Of a stretch of 19,830 nt of DNA, positions 1-7,704 are shown in pieces. The notes beneath the pieces were generated by a model. The model was not told where the DNA came from, ran no database searches, and saw only the letters and a list, made by a program, of their open reading frames with translations. The stretch is taken from assembly GCA_028290225.1 (NCBI GenBank), contig JAQGKH010000133.1, forward strand, positions 1 to 19,830, read 5' to 3'. Every line of letters begins with the position of its first letter. The stretch's first letter is position 1. Made by a program: the position numbers and the translations under genes. Source of the stretch: Devosia sp. GTDB taxonomy: Bacteria; Pseudomonadota; Alphaproteobacteria; Rhizobiales; Devosiaceae.

Positions 1-219
1 ATCGCCCCCGTCCACCAGCTCAAAGGCGTCTTAAAGCTCGTCCGACGACTGCGCGGCATTGTTGGAATGATACCAGGTCCAGCCTTCGTTGATCGCGACG
101 ATCAGCACCACCCCAACGGCAGCACCCAGGATATAGGGGGCAAACCGGCGCCAGAAGGCACGCATGCGATCGGAGCGCAGTTCCTCGTCGACTTCGCGAA
201 AGATGTTGTCCTGGGACAT
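1..219 (-). pseudogene. TPR-type membrane-anchored protein (YfgM-like), 5' part, interrupted by in-frame TAA
   Basis: The reading frame starts at ATG 219 with MSQDNIFREVDEELRSD, followed by a basic stretch and one membrane segment (about residues 29-47). This is the usual N-terminus of the alphaproteobacterial tetratricopeptide protein of roughly 220 residues that is anchored in the inner membrane with its TPRs in the periplasm. The frame hits TAA at 31-33 after 62 codons. The ten codons beyond it, up to the window edge, stay open and read DAFELVDGGD, which looks like the normal family continuation after the conserved SSDE/SGDA segment (family pattern from memory). The stop therefore seems to replace one internal codon, with no frameshift. 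The gene lies downstream of guaA in the same direction. The rest is outside the window, so it may be a true nonsense mutation, a sequencing error, or a gene that reinitiates further on. Confidence 0.7.
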
Positions 220-288
220 AGGCGGCTAAGGGTCCTTGTGGCTGCGCGCACAATTAGCATGCGCGCCCGGGAATGCAATGCGCCGCCG

Positions 289-304
289 GCCCTGCGAGCA
301 GGGC
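289..304 (-). terminator. Short perfect hairpin after guaA, possible weak terminator
   Basis: GCCCTGC and GCAGGGC form a perfect 7-bp inverted repeat separated by GA, about 20 nt downstream of the guaA stop. No T-run follows on the minus strand, so it is not a classical intrinsic terminator. It could serve for 3' end protection or Rho-dependent ends. The call rests on the palindrome and its position only. Confidence 0.25.
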
Positions 305-323
305 TGTCGAGGCGCCCGGCCCG

Positions 324-1904
324 TTATTCCCACTCGATGGTGCCCGGTGGTTTGCTGGTTACGTCGTAAACGACGCGATTGATGCCGCGGACTTCGTTGA
401 TGATGCGGGTAGCCGTCTTGCCGAGGAAGTTCATGTCGAACTGGTAGAAATCGGCAGTCATGCCATCCACCGAGGTCACGGCACGCAGCGCGCAAACGAA
501 CTCGTAGGTGCGGCCATCGCCCATCACCCCGACAGTCTGCACCGGCAGCAGCACGGCAAAGGCCTGCCAGATCTTGTCGTATTGGCCGGACTTGCGGATC
601 TCGTCGAGATAGATGGCATCGGCCCGGCGCAGGATGTCGAGCTTTTCGGGCGTGATGCCGCCCGGGCAGCGGATGGCAAGGCCCGGCCCCGGGAAGGGAT
701 GGCGGCCGATGAAGCTTTCAGGCAGCCCCAGTTCGCGCCCGAGAACGCGCACCTCGTCCTTGAACAATTCGCGCAGCGGCTCGACCAGTTGCATATTCAT
801 GCGCTCGGGCAGGCCGCCGACATTGTGGTGGGACTTGATGGTGACCGAAGGGCCGCCGGTGAAGGAAACGCTCTCGATGACGTCGGGGTAGAGCGTGCCT
901 TGCGCGAGGAAATTGGCGCCGCCCAGCTTTTCAGCCTCGGCTTCGAAGGTTTCGATGAACAGGCGACCGATGATCTTGCGCTTGGTTTCGGGATCCACCT
1001 GGCCGGTCAGTTCGCGCAGGAACAGCTCGGAAGCGTCCACATGCACGAGGGGAATATTGTAGTGGTCGCGGAAGAGGCTGACCACCTGTTCGCTCTCGTT
1101 GAGGCGCATCAGTCCGTGATCGACATAGATGCAGGTCAGCTGATCGCCGATGGCTTCGTGGATCAGCACGGCGGCAACCGAGGAATCCACGCCGCCCGAC
1201 AGCCCGCAGATGACGCGGCCGCTGCCGACCTGGGCGCGGATGCGCTCGATCATCTTGTCGCGATAGGCGGACATGGTCCAGTTGGAAGCGACGCCGCAAA
1301 CCTCGTGGACGAAATTGGCGTAAAGCCTGGCGCCGTCGGGGGTGTGCACCACTTCGGGGTGGAACTGGGTGGCCCAGATGCGCCGCTCTTCATTGGCGAT
1401 CATGGCGAAGGGAGCGCCGGGCGAGGTCGCCACCACTTCAAAGCCGGGCGGAATGTCGACGACGCGGTCGCCGTGGCTCATCCAGACCTGATGCTCGGTA
1501 CCGAGTTCCCAGATGCCCTGGGTCAGGGCGGAGTGCTTTTGCACGGTGAGTTCGGCGCGGCCGTATTCACGGTGATGCCCGGCTTCGACCTTGCCGCCCA
1601 AGGCCATGCACAGGGCTTGCTGGCCATAACAGATGCCCAGGATCGGCACGCCGGCTTCGAGCAGGGCGGGATCGATGGTGGGGGCGTTTTCATCCAGCGT
1701 CGAGGCCGGGCTGCCCGACAAGACGATGCCGCGCGGATTGAGGTCACCAAGAGCCTGCGCCGCGTGCTGGAAGGGATGGATTTCGCAATAAACCCCGGTT
1801 TCGCGGATGCGGCGCGCAATCAACTGCGTGACTTGCGAACCAAAGTCCACAATCAGGATTGCGTCGGTCTCGGGATCTTTCTGGGGGTGCTGCATGGCGA
1901 GCAT
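324..1904 (-). CDS. guaA: GMP synthase (glutamine-hydrolysing)
   Basis: This enzyme converts XMP to GMP with ATP and glutamine in the cytoplasm, the last step of guanine nucleotide synthesis. At 526 residues it has the normal family length. The N-terminal class I glutamine amidotransferase domain (about 15-205) carries the nucleophile Cys92 in GICYGQQ and the partners His182 and Glu184 in FHPE. The ATP-pyrophosphatase domain follows with the PP-loop SGGVDSS at 236-242, then the C-terminal dimerisation domain ending in the typical GTIEWE. ATG 1904 gives the full frame; ATG 1895 (MQHPQKD) is an equally plausible start, and neither has a clear SD. guaB, which makes its substrate XMP, lies 2.6 kb upstream on the same strand with rsmB, the MAPEG gene and tspO between. 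No anomaly is seen in the active-site residues. Confidence 0.98.
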   Translation of the reverse strand: MLAMQHPQKDPETDAILIVDFGSQVTQLIARRIRETGVYCEIHPFQHAAQALGDLNPRGIVLSGSPASTLDENAPTIDPALLEAGVPILGICYGQQALCMALGGKVEAGHHREYGRAELTVQKHSALTQGIWELGTEHQVWMSHGDRVVDIPPGFEVVATSPGAPFAMIANEERRIWATQFHPEVVHTPDGARLYANFVHEVCGVASNWTMSAYRDKMIERIRAQVGSGRVICGLSGGVDSSVAAVLIHEAIGDQLTCIYVDHGLMRLNESEQVVSLFRDHYNIPLVHVDASELFLRELTGQVDPETKRKIIGRLFIETFEAEAEKLGGANFLAQGTLYPDVIESVSFTGGPSVTIKSHHNVGGLPERMNMQLVEPLRELFKDEVRVLGRELGLPESFIGRHPFPGPGLAIRCPGGITPEKLDILRRADAIYLDEIRKSGQYDKIWQAFAVLLPVQTVGVMGDGRTYEFVCALRAVTSVDGMTADFYQFDMNFLGKTATRIINEVRGINRVVYDVTSKPPGTIEWE

Positions 1905-1951
1905 TTACCGGCCCGCAAGGCGGAGTGCAAGCCTTGCCGGCGCATGCCTGC

Positions 1952-2449
1952 CTAGTTCAAAAGCGCAATGGAAAGGTTGAGCGCACCGGCGAAACTCACC
2001 CACAGGATATAGGGGAGAAACAGCCAGGCGGCAGGCTTGTCGAGGCGGCGGGCAAAAACGATGAACCCGGCAATGGCCAGCCACATCAGCACGATCACGA
2101 CAAAACCGGGCCAAAGCAGTTGCGCCCCGAAAAACACCGGCGACCAGGCAAAGTTCAGCAGCATCTGGACGAACCACAGCCTGGTGGCGGTGCTGCGCGA
2201 ATCGATCATGTAGACGCGCCAGCCAGCAATGGCGATCAGGACGTAAAGCGCCGACCAGGCCACCGGAAAGACCCAGCTGGGTGGGTTGAAGAACGGTTTT
2301 TCGAGGCTGTCATACCAAGGGCCGCCACTGCCGGTCGACACCCCGATCCAAAAGCCGATGCCAAGCACCGCCACGATAAAGATGGCGAGAATGATCCAGG
2401 GGCGCGGGGTGCGGTAATCGGCAAGCGAAGCGGTGGACATCGGGCTCAT
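1952..2449 (-). CDS. tspO: TspO/MBR family tryptophan-rich membrane protein
   Basis: This 165-residue integral membrane protein has five predicted hydrophobic segments, as in bacterial TspO, the homologue of the mitochondrial translocator protein that binds porphyrins and modulates tetrapyrrole or stress responses. Diagnostic features are the segment PWYDSLEKPFFNPP (about residues 44-57) followed by SWVFPVAW, and the LNFAWSPVFF motif near residues 98-107. The start is ATG 2449, with ATG 2440 (MSTASL) as an alternative; neither has a strong SD. The same frame stays open upstream through rsmB, but that part has no TspO similarity and overlaps a better gene. It lies 47 nt after rsmB and 47 nt before guaA on the same strand, so it is probably co-transcribed. 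The family is clear; the ligand is not readable from sequence. Confidence 0.93.
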   Translation of the reverse strand: MSPMSTASLADYRTPRPWIILAIFIVAVLGIGFWIGVSTGSGGPWYDSLEKPFFNPPSWVFPVAWSALYVLIAIAGWRVYMIDSRSTATRLWFVQMLLNFAWSPVFFGAQLLWPGFVVIVLMWLAIAGFIVFARRLDKPAAWLFLPYILWVSFAGALNLSIALLN

Positions 2450-2496
2450 GCGGTTGGGAGCGGGGTTGAGGCAGAACGCCCTATCGGGCGCGAGGT

Positions 2497-3780
2497 TCAA
2501 CGCCGCAGGACGTGGCAGTAAAAGCCGTCGGTGCCGGTCAGGCGCGGAGTGAGCGCGATGCCGCCGCCAGCTGTCAGGACGCCAGGCGGAAGCGGGGTGC
2601 CGAAGGCCGCAGACCAAAGCTCGGCCGGCGGCAACGATGCGAGTTGGGGATGCTCCGCCTGGAGGGCGACGATCTGGTCGTCGTTCTCCTCGGGCAGGAT
2701 CGAGCAGGTGATGTAAACCAAACGGCCGCCGGGCTTGAGATAGGCAAGCCCCTGGCGCAGCAGCGCCGCCTGTTCGGCCATGCGGGTGGCCAGCAGTTCG
2801 GGGCTGAGCTTCCACTTGGTGTCCGGGCGGCGGCGCCAGGTACCGGTGCCGGTGCAAGGGGCATCGATGACGACGCGGTCCATCTTGCCGATCAGGTCAT
2901 CGAGAGCGTGTTCGAGCGGAGGGCGGACCTGGACATTGCGCGCGCCATTGCGCTTGAGCCGGTCATAGATCGGGGCCAAACGGTTGCGGTCGGTGTCGAA
3001 GGCGAAGATCTGGCCCTTGTTGGCCATGGCGGCAGCAAGGGCGAGGGTCTTGCCCCCTGCCCCGGCGCAAAGATCGAGCACCTGCTCGCCGGGCTGCGCC
3101 TGGGCCAGGGCGGCAACGATCTGGCTGCCCTGGTCCTGCACCTCGAACCAGCCCTTGAGGTAGCCTTCGTCGGTGGTGACATTGGGAGTGCGGGCGTCGC
3201 GGGGACCTGCCGGCATGGTGACGCCATGGGGCGCGATGGCGGTGGGCTGCGGATTGAACCGAGCCAGGGATTTGAGCACCCGGTCGCGATTGGCCTTGAG
3301 CGTATTGGTACGCAGATCCAGCGAGGGGCGCCCCGCCATGCCCGCGCCTTCGGCAACCCAATCGGCGCCAAAGCCACGCTCAAGAGAGGGGGCGAGCCAT
3401 TCCGGAACGTCGGCACGGACGGCCTCGGAAGCGCCCTCGAGGCTGGCAGCGGCGCGGGCGATCTCGTCTTCGCTCATCGGGTGGGGCGCGTGGCTGTCAT
3501 CGGCAAAGGCGGCATTGAGCGCGGCGGGGTCTTCGCGCCAATCGCGCAAAGCGACGGCGAGCACCAGGGCGCGGGGCGCGTCGCTGCCCATCAGGAAGGC
3601 GTGGGACGCGCGGTGGCGCAGTGCATCATAAACCAGGTTACCGATGGCCGCCCGATCGCCCGCACCTGCGAAACGATTGGCGAGGCCCCAGGCCTTGAGC
3701 GCCTCGGATACGGGACGCTTGCGAGTCTCGACCTCGGTTAAAACGGCAATAGCAGCGGCAAGGCGACCGGGCAGGCGCAT
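2497..3780 (-). CDS. rsmB: RsmB/NOP family 16S rRNA (cytosine-C5) methyltransferase
   Basis: This is an S-adenosylmethionine-dependent m5C methyltransferase acting on 16S rRNA (C967 in the E. coli homologue). The 427-residue product has an N-terminal NusB-like helical domain (about 1-130) and a Rossmann methyltransferase domain. Counting from ATG 3780, the SAM-binding motif is DLCAGAGGKT at about 236-245, the motif IV cysteine is Cys309 in DAPCTGTG, and the catalytic motif VI cysteine is Cys359 in TCSILPEEN. Both cysteines of the two-Cys mechanism are present. An upstream in-frame TTG at 3786 would add two residues. The ATG lies only 7 nt after the MAPEG stop and has no good SD, which suggests translational coupling. 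Other RsmB/NOP substrates are possible, but the NusB-like domain favours RsmB. Confidence 0.93.
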   Translation of the reverse strand: MRLPGRLAAAIAVLTEVETRKRPVSEALKAWGLANRFAGAGDRAAIGNLVYDALRHRASHAFLMGSDAPRALVLAVALRDWREDPAALNAAFADDSHAPHPMSEDEIARAAASLEGASEAVRADVPEWLAPSLERGFGADWVAEGAGMAGRPSLDLRTNTLKANRDRVLKSLARFNPQPTAIAPHGVTMPAGPRDARTPNVTTDEGYLKGWFEVQDQGSQIVAALAQAQPGEQVLDLCAGAGGKTLALAAAMANKGQIFAFDTDRNRLAPIYDRLKRNGARNVQVRPPLEHALDDLIGKMDRVVIDAPCTGTGTWRRRPDTKWKLSPELLATRMAEQAALLRQGLAYLKPGGRLVYITCSILPEENDDQIVALQAEHPQLASLPPAELWSAAFGTPLPPGVLTAGGGIALTPRLTGTDGFYCHVLRR

Positions 3781-3787
3781 GGGCAAC

Positions 3788-4213
3788 TCAGGCTAGGAGG
3801 ATACGAAGCAGCAGCACTAGCCAGAACAGGGCGAGCACCGCAAGGCCTGCGCTATAGGCTGCAAAGCGGCGCTGCACATTGTTGGCGCCGATATGGATGG
3901 CGGCGTGGACATAGCGCAAGGCGACAAACAGCCAGGCCAGCCCCACTTCGAGCAGGCTCGGCGCACCCAGCCAGAGTGCCAGCAGCGCCCCGACATAGAA
4001 CAGCACCGGGAGCTGGAACTGATTGTCAAAATTGTTGGAAAGCAGCCGCGCCTTCAGCGGATAGGCAGTACGCTCAACGGCAATATCATCGACCTTGATC
4101 TCGCCCGACAGCACGCGCGGCACCCGCTCGCGCCCCATCAGAGCGAGCACCAGCAGTGTGAGCAGCACCTGAGCCGAGATGGCAAGCACCAGGAGCTTGG
4201 CGGTCAGCGGCAT
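3788..4213 (-). CDS. MAPEG family membrane protein
   Basis: This 141-residue, very hydrophobic protein has four predicted membrane segments, matching the MAPEG family (membrane-associated proteins in eicosanoid and glutathione metabolism). Supporting features are the loop with LLSNNFDNQFQLPVLFY between TM1 and TM2 and the RYVHAAIHIGANNVQRR segment near TM3. Bacterial members are mostly uncharacterised, so glutathione-linked activity is only family-level knowledge. ATG 4213 was chosen because GGAG lies 8 nt upstream; a longer frame starting at 4294 would run into the intergenic repeat and is rejected. The stop is 7 nt before the rsmB ATG, consistent with an operon. I recall the guaB / MAPEG / rsmB order as recurrent in Hyphomicrobiales. 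Confidence 0.9.
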   Translation of the reverse strand: MPLTAKLLVLAISAQVLLTLLVLALMGRERVPRVLSGEIKVDDIAVERTAYPLKARLLSNNFDNQFQLPVLFYVGALLALWLGAPSLLEVGLAWLFVALRYVHAAIHIGANNVQRRFAAYSAGLAVLALFWLVLLLRILLA

Positions 4214-4289
4214 GAGGCAAGCTCCGGGAAAGATTCGGGATGTGAGGCTAAAGGGTTGAAGGGGAATCGGTTCCGCCGACGCGCCGGTT

Positions 4290-4420
4290 GTCATCCCGGC
4301 CTTGAGCGGGAATCCGTCCTGAGGTGCTGCTGGGAACGCTGGTGGTCATGCCGGGCGCCACACAGCTTGCTGGCGCCCGCATCTCGAGAGGGACCCCGGC
4401 CTCAAGGCCGGGGTGATATC
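4290..4420. repeat. Cluster of intergenic palindromic repeats
   Basis: Three palindromic elements fill the 258-nt gap between the MAPEG gene and guaB. At 4291-4314, TCATCCCGGCCTTGAGCGGG followed by AATC matches the short palindrome type scattered between genes in many Alphaproteobacteria. At 4352-4379 a perfect 9-bp stem (CGGGCGCCA with TGGCGCCCG) encloses a 10-nt loop. At 4393-4414 a perfect 10-bp stem (ACCCCGGCCT with AGGCCGGGGT) has a CA loop and resembles the first element in core sequence. They may act as transcription or mRNA-stability elements at the 3' end of guaB, or be a mobile intergenic repeat. Copy number elsewhere in the genome cannot be seen here. Confidence 0.7.
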
Positions 4421-4425
4421 GGAGT

Positions 4426-4450
4426 GGGGAGACACCGGGAACGTGTCCCC
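4426..4450 (-). terminator. Imperfect hairpin just after guaB
   Basis: GGGGA-GA-CAC at 4426-4435 pairs with GTGTCCCC at 4443-4450, leaving a 7-nt loop and a small bulge. It begins about 20 nt beyond the guaB stop and precedes the palindromic repeats. No T-rich tract follows on the minus strand, so termination is only a possibility. Confidence 0.25.
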
Positions 4451-4471
4451 GGCGTGTGGCAGGCCGCCGCT

Positions 4472-5974
4472 TCAGCGGGCGCTGCGGTAGTTCGGGGCTT
4501 CGCGGGTGATGGTCACGTCATGCACATGCGATTCGCTCAGGGCAGCGCCTGAAATCTTGACGAACACCGAATTGTTGCGGAAGTCCTCGAGATTGTGGGC
4601 GCCGGTATAGCCCATGGCGGCGCGGAGGCCGCCCGCGAGCTGGTGCAGCACGGCGCCGGCCGAACCCTTGTAGGGCACCTGCCCCTCGATGCCTTCGGGC
4701 ACGAGCTTCATCTGGTCGCGCACATCCTGCTGAAAGTAGCGGTCCGCCGAACCCGAGCCCATGGCGCCCACCGAGCCCATGCCGCGATAGGATTTATAGG
4801 AGCGCCCCTGATAGAGATAAACCTCGCCGGGACTTTCATCGGTGCCGGCCAGCAGCGAGCCGACCATGACGCAGGATGCGCCCCCGGCCAAGGCTTTAGC
4901 CATATCGCCTGAGAATTTGATTCCGCCATCGGCGATCACGGGAATGCCATGCCTGGCGCCTTCCTCGGCGCAGGCCATCACAGCGGCGAGCTGGGGCACG
5001 CCGACGCCGGCAACGATGCGGGTGGTGCAGATCGATCCGGGGCCGATGCCGACCTTGACCGCATCGGCGCCCGCATCGATCAGTGCGCGGGTGGCTTCGG
5101 CGGTGGCGACGTTGCCCGCCATGATGCGGGTGGAATTGCTTTCGCGCTTGACCCGCTCCACGGCCTCGGAAACCCGCACGGAGTGGCCATGGGCCGTGTC
5201 GATGACCAGGAGATCGACGCCCGCCTCGATCAGCTGCATGGAGCGCTCGAAGCCCCCATCGCCCACCGTTGAAGCGGCGGCGACGCGCAGGCGCCCCTGG
5301 GCGTCCTTGACGGCATTGGGGTTGAGTTGGGCTTTTTCGATGTCCTTGACGGTGATGAGGCCGATGCAGCGCCTGTCCCCGTCCACGACCAGCAGCTTTT
5401 CGATGCGGTGCTTGTGGAGCAGCACCTTGGCTTCGTCCTTGGAAACGCCGTCGCGCACGGTGATGAGGTTTTCGTGGGTCATCAGCTCGGCAATGCGCTG
5501 GGCCGGGTTGGAGGCAAAGCGCACGTCGCGATTGGTGAGGATGCCGACGAGCTTGCCGGTCATGCGGCCGCCGGCGCCGCCATTTTCCACCACCGGAATG
5601 CCCGAGATGCGGTTGGATTGCATCAGGGACAGCGCATCGGCAAGCGTCGCATCGGGGCCGATGGTGATGGGATTGACCACCATGCCCGATTCAAAGCTTT
5701 TCACCTGACGGACCTGTTCGGCCTGTTCGGCAGGAGTGAGATTCTTGTGGATGACCCCCATGCCGCCGGCCTGGGCCATGGCGATGGCCATGGCGCTTTC
5801 CGTCACCGTATCCATGGCGGAGGACAGGATGGGCAGGTTGAGCGCGATGTCCTTGGTGACATAGGTGGCGATGTCGGTTTCGCCGGGCAGCACATCCGAG
5901 CGCGCGGGCTGCAAGAGCACGTCGTCAAAGGTGAGAGCGGCATCGCCCGTGATGGTGGAGATGATCTTTGCCAA
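4472..5974 (-). CDS. guaB: Inosine-5'-monophosphate dehydrogenase
   Basis: This enzyme oxidises IMP to XMP with NAD+, the committed step to guanine nucleotides. The 500-residue product (counted from TTG 5974) is a normal-length IMPDH: a TIM barrel starting with ALTFDDVLLQP, two inserted CBS domains at roughly 95-150 and 160-215, and the catalytic loop GPGSICTTR with Cys316. The phosphate and flap regions (IADGGIKFSGD near 347-357; YRGMGSVGAM near 396-405) are intact. No ATG exists near the N-terminus. TTG codons at 5980 and 5974 are in frame; GGAAAG lies 9 nt before 5974 and only 3 nt before 5980, so the start giving MAKIISTITGD is preferred. It is probably the first gene of the leftward guaB / MAPEG / rsmB / tspO / guaA group, divergent from the MFS pair. 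Confidence 0.97.
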   Translation of the reverse strand: MAKIISTITGDAALTFDDVLLQPARSDVLPGETDIATYVTKDIALNLPILSSAMDTVTESAMAIAMAQAGGMGVIHKNLTPAEQAEQVRQVKSFESGMVVNPITIGPDATLADALSLMQSNRISGIPVVENGGAGGRMTGKLVGILTNRDVRFASNPAQRIAELMTHENLITVRDGVSKDEAKVLLHKHRIEKLLVVDGDRRCIGLITVKDIEKAQLNPNAVKDAQGRLRVAAASTVGDGGFERSMQLIEAGVDLLVIDTAHGHSVRVSEAVERVKRESNSTRIMAGNVATAEATRALIDAGADAVKVGIGPGSICTTRIVAGVGVPQLAAVMACAEEGARHGIPVIADGGIKFSGDMAKALAGGASCVMVGSLLAGTDESPGEVYLYQGRSYKSYRGMGSVGAMGSGSADRYFQQDVRDQMKLVPEGIEGQVPYKGSAGAVLHQLAGGLRAAMGYTGAHNLEDFRNNSVFVKISGAALSESHVHDVTITREAPNYRSAR

Positions 5975-6273
5975 GGCCAATAACTTTCCGGTGGTCTGAT
6001 GCGGATCAGAGCTTTGGGGAGTGAACCGGGCAGCACTGCCGGGTTCAGGTTGGCGAGGGTCTGTAGCACCGGCCTGCGAGCCTGCATAGGGGTGGGGGTG
6101 CGGCGCAGGGGTTCTTCAACTGCATGGCAGTGCGCCACGTAATGCGCCTTGCTGAATTTGCAACGGCGAAACCTGCGCGAGCGCGGCTTTTGTGCTTTCC
6201 ACTGCCCTCCGAGGCGCCCATAGTGAAATCAGGCTCGCTCGAGCCGTTTGCTTCGTTTTCTTCCGGTTTTCTC
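5975..6273. other. Intergenic region between divergent guaB and MFS genes
   Basis: About 300 nt separate the preferred starts of guaB and the first MFS gene, and promoters for both must lie here. I found no convincing -35/-10 pair on either strand. Weak guaB-side elements are the GGAAAG SD at 5984-5989. On the MFS side a GAGG at 6211-6214 lies 8 nt before an alternative GTG start at 6223. An ATG-started upstream extension of the MFS frame (from 6124) has no homology support. No tRNA, repeat or mobile element is visible. Confidence 0.4.
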
Positions 6274-7668
6274 TTGATCCGCGTCACACCCCTCATCCTG
6301 GCGGTCGCCCTGTTCATGGAACAGATGGACTCCACGGTGATTGCCACCTCGCTGCCCGCGATCGCCACCGATATCGGCACCCAGCCCGTAGCGCTCAAAC
6401 TCGCGCTGACCAGCTATTTCGTGGCACTCGCGATTTTCATTCCGATCAGCGGCTGGATGGCCGACCGGTTCGGCGCCAAGAACATTTTCCGCATCGCCAT
6501 CTTCGTGTTCATGCTGGGCTCGCTCGCCTGCTCGTTTTCGTTTTCGCTGGAAACCTTTGTGATGTCCCGGTTTTTCCAGGGCATCGGTTCCTCGATGATG
6601 ACGCCGGTGGGCCGGCTGCTGCTGGTGCGCTCGACGCCGCGCAACGAACTGGTTGCGGCCATGGCGTGGCTGACCGTGCCCGGACTGATCGGACCGTTGA
6701 CGGGGCCGCTGATCGGGGGCTTTCTCACCACGTATCTCAGCTGGCACTGGATTTTCTGGATCAACATTCCCATCGGCATTGCCGGCATCCTGCTGGCGAG
6801 CCGCTTCCTGCATGTCAAGGACGAGCGCAATGCGCGGCCCATCGACGCGGTGGGCTTCATCCTCGCCAGCGTCGCCTTTTCGGGGACGGTATTTGGCCTT
6901 TCAGTGATCAGCCTGCCGGCGCTGCCGCTGGTTTATGGCTACCTGACCATCGCGGTCGGTATGGTCGCGGTGATCTTTTACCTGCTGCACGCGAAGCGCA
7001 CCCGCTATCCCCTGCTCGATCCACGCATGTTTCGGGGACGATTGTTCCGCGTTTCCATTATTGGAGGGTCGATCCACCGGATCGGCATCGGAGCGGTGCC
7101 GTTTCTGCTGCCGCTGATGCTGCAACTGGGGTTCGGGCTCAATCCCTTTCAATCGGGCGCCATCACCTTTGTGTCGGCCATCGGCGCGATCCTGAGCAAG
7201 TTCCTGGCCGAGCGCGCCTTTGCCTGGCTGGGATTTCCACATGTGCTGGCGTTTGCCGGCGTGGTTGGAGGCTTGCTGATCGCGCTGCAAGGCACCTTTA
7301 CGCCCACCACCTCGGTGCCGCTGATCATGGCCGTACTGCTGCTGGGCGGGTTACTCCGCTCGATCTTCTTTACGGGCTCGAACGCCTTGGGCTATGCCGA
7401 TATCAGCGACGAGGAGGCCAGCCAGGCCACGGCGATCGTGGCGGTCGCCCAGCAGCTCAGCATTGCCTTTGGCGTAGCCGTCGCCGGGGGAGTGCTGGAG
7501 ATCAGCACGCGGCTCCATGGCGGCCCGTTGGCGCTGGCCGATTTCCACACCGCGTTCTTCGTCGTTGGCGGCGTCAGCGCCTTGGCGGGCCTGGTTTCTC
7601 TAAGGCTGCCGGCCGACGCCGGCAGCAATGTTTCGGGCTACAAGGCCATCCCTGCCACAAAGGAGTGA
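6274..7668 (+). CDS. DHA2-type MFS multidrug efflux transporter, copy 1
   Basis: This inner-membrane proton-coupled exporter belongs to the EmrB/QacA-like DHA2 branch, with about 464 residues and 13-14 hydrophobic segments. Visible motifs are MDSTVIATSLPAIA in TM1 (DHA2 motif D1), the loop 2-3 motif A GWMADRFGAK, and the antiporter motif C region GPLTGPLIGGF in TM5, followed by LSWHWIFWINIPIG. The start is uncertain: TTG 6274 aligns exactly with the only possible start of the tandem paralogue downstream, whereas GTG 6223 has a GAGG 8 nt upstream and would add 17 residues; ATG 6124 is less likely. The stop codon lies 36 nt before the next gene and overlaps an AAGGAG. The protein is more than half identical to copy 2 by eye. 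The exported compound is unknown. Confidence 0.92.
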   Translation: MIRVTPLILAVALFMEQMDSTVIATSLPAIATDIGTQPVALKLALTSYFVALAIFIPISGWMADRFGAKNIFRIAIFVFMLGSLACSFSFSLETFVMSRFFQGIGSSMMTPVGRLLLVRSTPRNELVAAMAWLTVPGLIGPLTGPLIGGFLTTYLSWHWIFWINIPIGIAGILLASRFLHVKDERNARPIDAVGFILASVAFSGTVFGLSVISLPALPLVYGYLTIAVGMVAVIFYLLHAKRTRYPLLDPRMFRGRLFRVSIIGGSIHRIGIGAVPFLLPLMLQLGFGLNPFQSGAITFVSAIGAILSKFLAERAFAWLGFPHVLAFAGVVGGLLIALQGTFTPTTSVPLIMAVLLLGGLLRSIFFTGSNALGYADISDEEASQATAIVAVAQQLSIAFGVAVAGGVLEISTRLHGGPLALADFHTAFFVVGGVSALAGLVSLRLPADAGSNVSGYKAIPATKE

Positions 7669-7704
7669 CCGGCAGGGCCGCGGCCCTTCCGCTCGAACAG
7701 CACA

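Noticed and set aside
273..1955. A 560-codon plus-strand frame antisense to guaA
   Set aside because: guaA is unmistakable on the opposite strand with all catalytic motifs; the antisense translation has no family features.
2450..2857. An upstream extension of the tspO frame to 301 residues
   Set aside because: It overlaps the conserved C-terminal part of rsmB and has no TspO similarity; the family N-terminus begins near 2449.
2512..3741. A 409-codon plus-strand frame antisense to rsmB
   Set aside because: It is a composition shadow of a well-supported methyltransferase gene.
4214..4294. A longer MAPEG start at 4294 adding 27 residues
   Set aside because: The extension runs into the intergenic palindrome, is not hydrophobic or family-like, and the internal ATG 4213 has a well-placed GGAG.
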